Assembly: GCF_000482705.1 (NCBI RefSeq)
Contig: NZ_AXWO01000002.1
Location: forward strand, 62,001-126,000
DNA: 64,000 bases
Source of the DNA: Glycomyces arizonensis DSM 44726
Lineage (GTDB): Bacteria > Actinomycetota > Actinomycetes > Mycobacteriales > Micromonosporaceae
Direction: 5' to 3'
Each line of letters starts with the position of its first letter. Positions within the stretch are counted from its first letter, which is position 1. Under the pieces are notes generated by a model that was not told the DNA's origin, ran no database searches, and was given only the letters and a program-made list of their open reading frames with translations. Shown here one piece after another: positions 60,540-64,000 of this stretch. The translations under genes and the position numbers were made by a program.

Positions 60540-62682
60540 AGTCCTCCACCGGTTCGTCCTTCAGCGCGCCGTGGAGGATCGTGCCGACCGTCTCCTTCGA
60601 GATCACCGAGTTCGAGTGCCCCACGGCGTTGAATATGTAGTCCGGATCGGCCATGAAGGCGCCCACCGTCAGCTGCGGCGTGTAGCCCAGGAACCACGAG
60701 GCCCGGTCGCCGTCGGTCGTGCCGGACTTGCCGGCCACGGGCCGGTCGCCGACGAGCTCGCCGACGACGCGCGAGGTGCCCCACTCGCCGCAGTCCACGC
60801 CCTTGCGCTGCTTCTCGGTCACGCACCGGGCCGCGTCGGTGGCCGCTCTCGCGACGTCCACGTCCAGCTCCTGATGGCAGCGCGGCGAGGCCACCTCCAG
60901 CTCCTGCCCCTTCGGGTCGATGACCCGCATCACCGGTATCGGCTCGCAGTACTCGCCCTCGGCCGCGAGCGTGTTGAACACGTTCGTCATCTCGATCGGC
61001 TGCACGTCGGAGACGCCGAGCGTGAACGGCCCCCAGCCGTCGCGGTGCTCCTCCGAGGCGTAGTACGCATCGCCCTCGCTGCGCCACTTCAGGCCCATCC
61101 GCTCGGCCATCTCCACGGCCTTGCCCGCCCCGACCTGGTCGATCAGCTGCGCGAAGTAGGTGTTGACCGACATGCCGAAGCCCGACCACATGGTGCGGTC
61201 GCCGGACATCGACGGGTTGCCGTTCTTCGGGCACCAGTGGCCGCCGCAGCTGGCCGAGCCGCCGCCGGTGACGAAGCTGGTGACGACGCGGTTCGGCGAG
61301 TAGATGTGGTGGTTGAGCGGATAGCCCGCGTCGAGGGCCGCGAGCATGGTGAAGACCTTGAACGTCGAACCGGCCTGGTAGCCGCCGGTCTCCCCGCCGC
61401 CGAGCACCGGGTTGACCGTGTTGGGGTAGTTGCCCTTCCGGTCGCCGAAGCTCGGGTTGGAGTGCGGGCCGTTGTTCGACTGGTCGTAGGAGAACGTCCG
61501 GTTCAGCCCGAGCGCCTTAATGCGTCCGGTGCCCGGCTCCATCACCACCGCGCCGTGCGCGAGCGGGTTGTGCTTGCTCACCGCCTCGTTGACCGTGCCG
61601 TCGGCCAGGTCCTGGAGGTCGGGGTCGAGCGAGGTGATGATGGTGTAGCCGCCCTGGCGCAGCTCCTTCTCCCGGTCGGCCGGGGTGTCGCCGAAGGCGT
61701 CCTGGGCCCGCCACCAGCGCCGGAAGTAGTCGCAGAAGAAGCCGTACGGGTTGGGCTCGTCGCCGCCGACGCACGAGTTCGGCGGGTTGGACGTGTCGAG
61801 CGCGATCGGCAGGTCCCGCACCTCCGAGGCGTCGCCCCTGGACAGGTAGCCGATCTCGACCATCTGGTCGAGCACCCAATTGCGGCGCTGGAGCGCCTGG
61901 GTCTGGTCGGAGGTGATCGGGTCGTAGGCGGAGGGCGCCTGCACGAGCCCGGCGAGCATCGCCGCCTCCTGGACGTCCAGCTCCGAGGGGTCCTTGGAGA
62001 AGTACACCTGGGAGGCCGCGAAGATCCCGTAGGCGTTGTGCCCGAAGTAGACCTGGTTGAGGTACCGCTCGAGGATCTCGTCCTTGGTCAGCTGCTCCTC
62101 GACGGCCAGCGCGAGCCTGGCCTCGCGCAGCTTCCTCGTGGCGGTCTCCTCGGTGGCCTCCAGGACCTCGTCGATCGAGTCGGCGTTGAGCCGCAGCGCG
62201 CCCCTGACGTACTGCATGGTGATCGTCGAGGCGCCCTGCTCGACCCCGCCGGAGGACTGGTTGGCGACGGCGGCGCGCATGATGCCGCGGTAGTCGACGC
62301 CGTTGTGCTCGTAGAAGCGGATGTCCTCGGCCGCGACCATCGCCTGCTGCATCACCGGCGCGATCTCGTCGAGGCTCACCTTGCGGCGGAACTCGTCGTA
62401 GAACAGGCTGACGAGCGTCTCGCCGTCGGCGGCGTATACATAGGAGGTGAGCGGCGGGTCGGTCTCGGCGACCTCCTCGGAGAGGACGTCGATCGCGTCG
62501 AACCCGGCCTTGGCGCTCAATCCCCCCATCGCCACCAGCGGGAACAGCAGGGCGGCGAGCGCCAGCCCGCACAGCAGGCTGGTGCGCAGCAGGGCGTAGG
62601 CACCCTCGGCGCGCGAATTCGGACCGCCGGCGCCTTTGGTGCCTGAGCCGGTCATCTGCCGCGGGCGGAATCGATCGCGCAT
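60499..62682 (-). CDS. Class A penicillin-binding protein (transglycosylase-transpeptidase)
   Basis: A 727-residue bifunctional PBP. It has one membrane helix (about 31-52), a GT51 domain with catalytic Glu119 in AAEDIRFYEHNG and YLNQVYFGHNAYGI, then a transpeptidase domain with Ser439 (STFK), Ser505-Val-Asn507 and Lys652-Ser-Gly-Thr. It polymerises and cross-links peptidoglycan. The ATG at 62682 has a TAGGGT box 6 nt upstream. Two cysteine pairs in the transpeptidase domain suggest disulfides outside the cell. Its 3' end overlaps the SURF1 gene. Confidence 0.94.
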   Translation of the reverse strand: MRDRFRPRQMTGSGTKGAGGPNSRAEGAYALLRTSLLCGLALAALLFPLVAMGGLSAKAGFDAIDVLSEEVAETDPPLTSYVYAADGETLVSLFYDEFRRKVSLDEIAPVMQQAMVAAEDIRFYEHNGVDYRGIMRAAVANQSSGGVEQGASTITMQYVRGALRLNADSIDEVLEATEETATRKLREARLALAVEEQLTKDEILERYLNQVYFGHNAYGIFAASQVYFSKDPSELDVQEAAMLAGLVQAPSAYDPITSDQTQALQRRNWVLDQMVEIGYLSRGDASEVRDLPIALDTSNPPNSCVGGDEPNPYGFFCDYFRRWWRAQDAFGDTPADREKELRQGGYTIITSLDPDLQDLADGTVNEAVSKHNPLAHGAVVMEPGTGRIKALGLNRTFSYDQSNNGPHSNPSFGDRKGNYPNTVNPVLGGGETGGYQAGSTFKVFTMLAALDAGYPLNHHIYSPNRVVTSFVTGGGSASCGGHWCPKNGNPSMSGDRTMWSGFGMSVNTYFAQLIDQVGAGKAVEMAERMGLKWRSEGDAYYASEEHRDGWGPFTLGVSDVQPIEMTNVFNTLAAEGEYCEPIPVMRVIDPKGQELEVASPRCHQELDVDVARAATDAARCVTEKQRKGVDCGEWGTSRVVGELVGDRPVAGKSGTTDGDRASWFLGYTPQLTVGAFMADPDYIFNAVGHSNSVISKETVGTILHGALKDEPVEDFTTPSKEIQFGDD

Positions 62683-62899
62683 GTATCCACCCTAGGTCAC
62701 ACCGACGACGGAAGGTGAAAAAACTCACGGTTGTCCGCGAAGCTTTCGTGAAGGCGCGCATGGCGGTGCGCGCGGGCGCCGCGCCGCGAGGCGTGAGAAT
62801 TCCTCGTGACACGTAACAGACCCGCAACGTGCCGGTTAGATGGAAGCGACGGATGCCGCTTACGCTTGTCCTCAGCTGCACGGAGTGGAGGAGGCAGAC

Positions 62900-64000
62900 G
62901 TGTCGATCTACGAGGTTGGCCTGCGATTGCGCGGCAAGACGGTCCTCGTCGTCGGCGGCGGCACCGTCGCCGCCCGGCGCATTCCCCGCCTGCTCGACGC
63001 GGGGGCGCTCGTCAGGCTCGTCGCCCCCGAGGTGACCACGACCCTCAGCGACTACGCCGACGCCGGCGAACTCCAATGGGAACGGCGGCCCTGGGCGAGC
63101 GGTGACACCGCCGGCGCGTGGTTCGTCCTCGCCGCGACCGACGACCCGGCCGTCAACGCCGCCGTCGCCGCCGAGGCCGAGGCCGACCGCGTCTGGTGCG
63201 TCCGCGCCGACGACGCCGAGGCCTCGGGCGCCTGGACGCTCGCCCGCGCCGCCTTCGACGGCGTCAGCGTCGCCGTGTCCGCCTCCGGCGACCCCGCCCG
63301 CGCCGCCGCCGTCCGCGACGCCGTCGCCGAACGGCTGCGCTCCGGCGAGATCGACGCGCCCCGCACCCGCGACTCCCGCCCGGCCGGGGTCGCCCTCGTC
63401 GGCGCCGGGCCCGGCGACGCCGACCTCATCACGCTGCGGGGCCTCGAACTGCTCCGCCGGGCCGAAGTCGTCGTCTCCGACCGGCTCGCCCCCCAAGCAC
63501 TGCTCGACCTGCTGGCCGACGACGTCGAGATCGTCGACGCCGCCAAGCTGCCCTACGGGCGCCACACCACGCAGGAGCAGATCAACGCGGTCATGGTCGA
63601 GCGCGCCCTCGCCGGGAAGTTCGTCGTGCGCCTCAAGGGCGGCGACGGGTTCGTCTTCGGCCGCGGCGCCGAAGAGCTCGATGCCTGCCTCGACGCCGGG
63701 GTGCCCGTGCAGGTCGTCCCCGGCCTGTCCTCCTCGATCGCCGGGCCCGCCGCCGCGGGCATCAGCGTCACCGAGCGCGGCGTCGTCCACGACTTCACCG
63801 TCGTCACCGGCCACGTCCCGCCCGGCGACCCCAAGAGCCGCGTCAACTGGGACGCGCTCGCGGCCTCCAACGGGACCCTCGTGCTGCTCATGGCCGTCAA
63901 GAACCGCGACGCGATCGCCGCGGCGCTCATCGCGGGCGGGCGCGACGCGGCCAGCCCGGTGCGCATCGTCGAGAACGCCACGACCAAGAACCAGACCGTG
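62900..64000 (+). CDS. cysG: Siroheme synthase: precorrin-2 dehydrogenase plus uroporphyrinogen-III methyltransferase, 3'-truncated
   Basis: The frame runs open from a GTG at 62900 to the window end (367 codons). The first 150 residues are the NAD-binding dehydrogenase/ferrochelatase part (GKTVLVVGGGTVAARRIPRLLDAGA... VLAATDDPAVN). From about residue 155 comes the SAM-dependent uroporphyrinogen-III C-methyltransferase (VALVGAGPGDADLITLRGLELLRRAEVVVSDRL, VRLKGGDGFVFGRGAEE, VVPGLSSSIAGPAAAGI). The fusion makes precorrin-2 and then sirohydrochlorin or siroheme, for sulfite or nitrite reduction. GGAGGAGG lies about 7 nt before the GTG. It was identified by reading the frame directly. Confidence 0.93.
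   Translation, partial: MSIYEVGLRLRGKTVLVVGGGTVAARRIPRLLDAGALVRLVAPEVTTTLSDYADAGELQWERRPWASGDTAGAWFVLAATDDPAVNAAVAAEAEADRVWCVRADDAEASGAWTLARAAFDGVSVAVSASGDPARAAAVRDAVAERLRSGEIDAPRTRDSRPAGVALVGAGPGDADLITLRGLELLRRAEVVVSDRLAPQALLDLLADDVEIVDAAKLPYGRHTTQEQINAVMVERALAGKFVVRLKGGDGFVFGRGAEELDACLDAGVPVQVVPGLSSSIAGPAAAGISVTERGVVHDFTVVTGHVPPGDPKSRVNWDALAASNGTLVLLMAVKNRDAIAAALIAGGRDAASPVRIVENATTKNQTV

Noticed and set aside
59721-62682. SURF1 and the PBP as a gene fusion or misassembly
   Set aside because: The 41-bp overlap is between convergent genes with intact family ends; such overlaps also occur at other convergent pairs here.

Overview
This window looks like chromosomal DNA from a high-GC Gram-positive actinobacterium. 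Counted lines in coding regions run at about 70-78% G+C. Actinobacterial hallmarks include mycothiol synthesis (mshB), an EgtD-type betaine methyltransferase, the acyl-CoA carboxylase beta/epsilon pair, a Sdh1-type succinate dehydrogenase, HelD and DUF4245 next to xseA/xseB. Many genes start directly after a TANNNT box, as expected for leaderless mRNAs. I cannot name the genus. There is no CRISPR array, prophage or complete insertion sequence.

Layout. 1-5 kb: 5'-truncated dgt, a GAF-PP2C phosphatase, a VapBC toxin-antitoxin pair, trmB and a SepX/GlpR-like membrane protein. 5-9 kb: a very long membrane-tethered ECF sigma factor, gtrA with a degenerate array of its own 3' end, and a PH-domain protein. 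9-15 kb: biotin ligase and a LuxR-type regulator divergent from accD, then a NYN nuclease gene, accE and maf. 15-24 kb: small membrane proteins, a 107-bp repeat array, merR with DUF2306, helD, a YhhN protein and a small protein with an amyloid-signalling-like C-terminus. 24-32 kb: histidine phosphatase, an EgtD variant, a sugar kinase, DUF4245, xseAB, ispH and rmuC. 32-40 kb: a large secreted subtilisin-like protease and a D-amino-acid module (D-aminoacylase, RidA, D-threonine aldolase-like enzyme).

40-46 kb is the most accessory part: a low-GC patch with a pterin-dehydratase-like protein lacking its catalytic histidines, a frameshifted helix-hairpin-helix gene, an ECF sigma factor, and a low-GC two-gene cassette bounded by a 26-bp perfect direct repeat of the ychF 3' end. 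46-54 kb: tetR with paired operators, ohr, sdhBAC, mshB, pyruvate oxidase and mgtC. 54-64 kb: a large catalase, tRNA-Arg(UCU), an M48 protease, an M20 dipeptidase, SURF1, a class A penicillin-binding protein and the 5' part of a siroheme synthase.

The most unusual non-coding signal is a family of AT-rich islands built from TATA(R)G(N)TATA-like units that form inverted repeats. Five of the six loci lie between convergent genes, which suggests bidirectional terminators or binding sites for an AT-seeking protein. A redox theme (mycothiol, Ohr, catalase, betaine methyltransferase, thioredoxin-fold protein) runs through the window, but these genes are scattered rather than in one operon.
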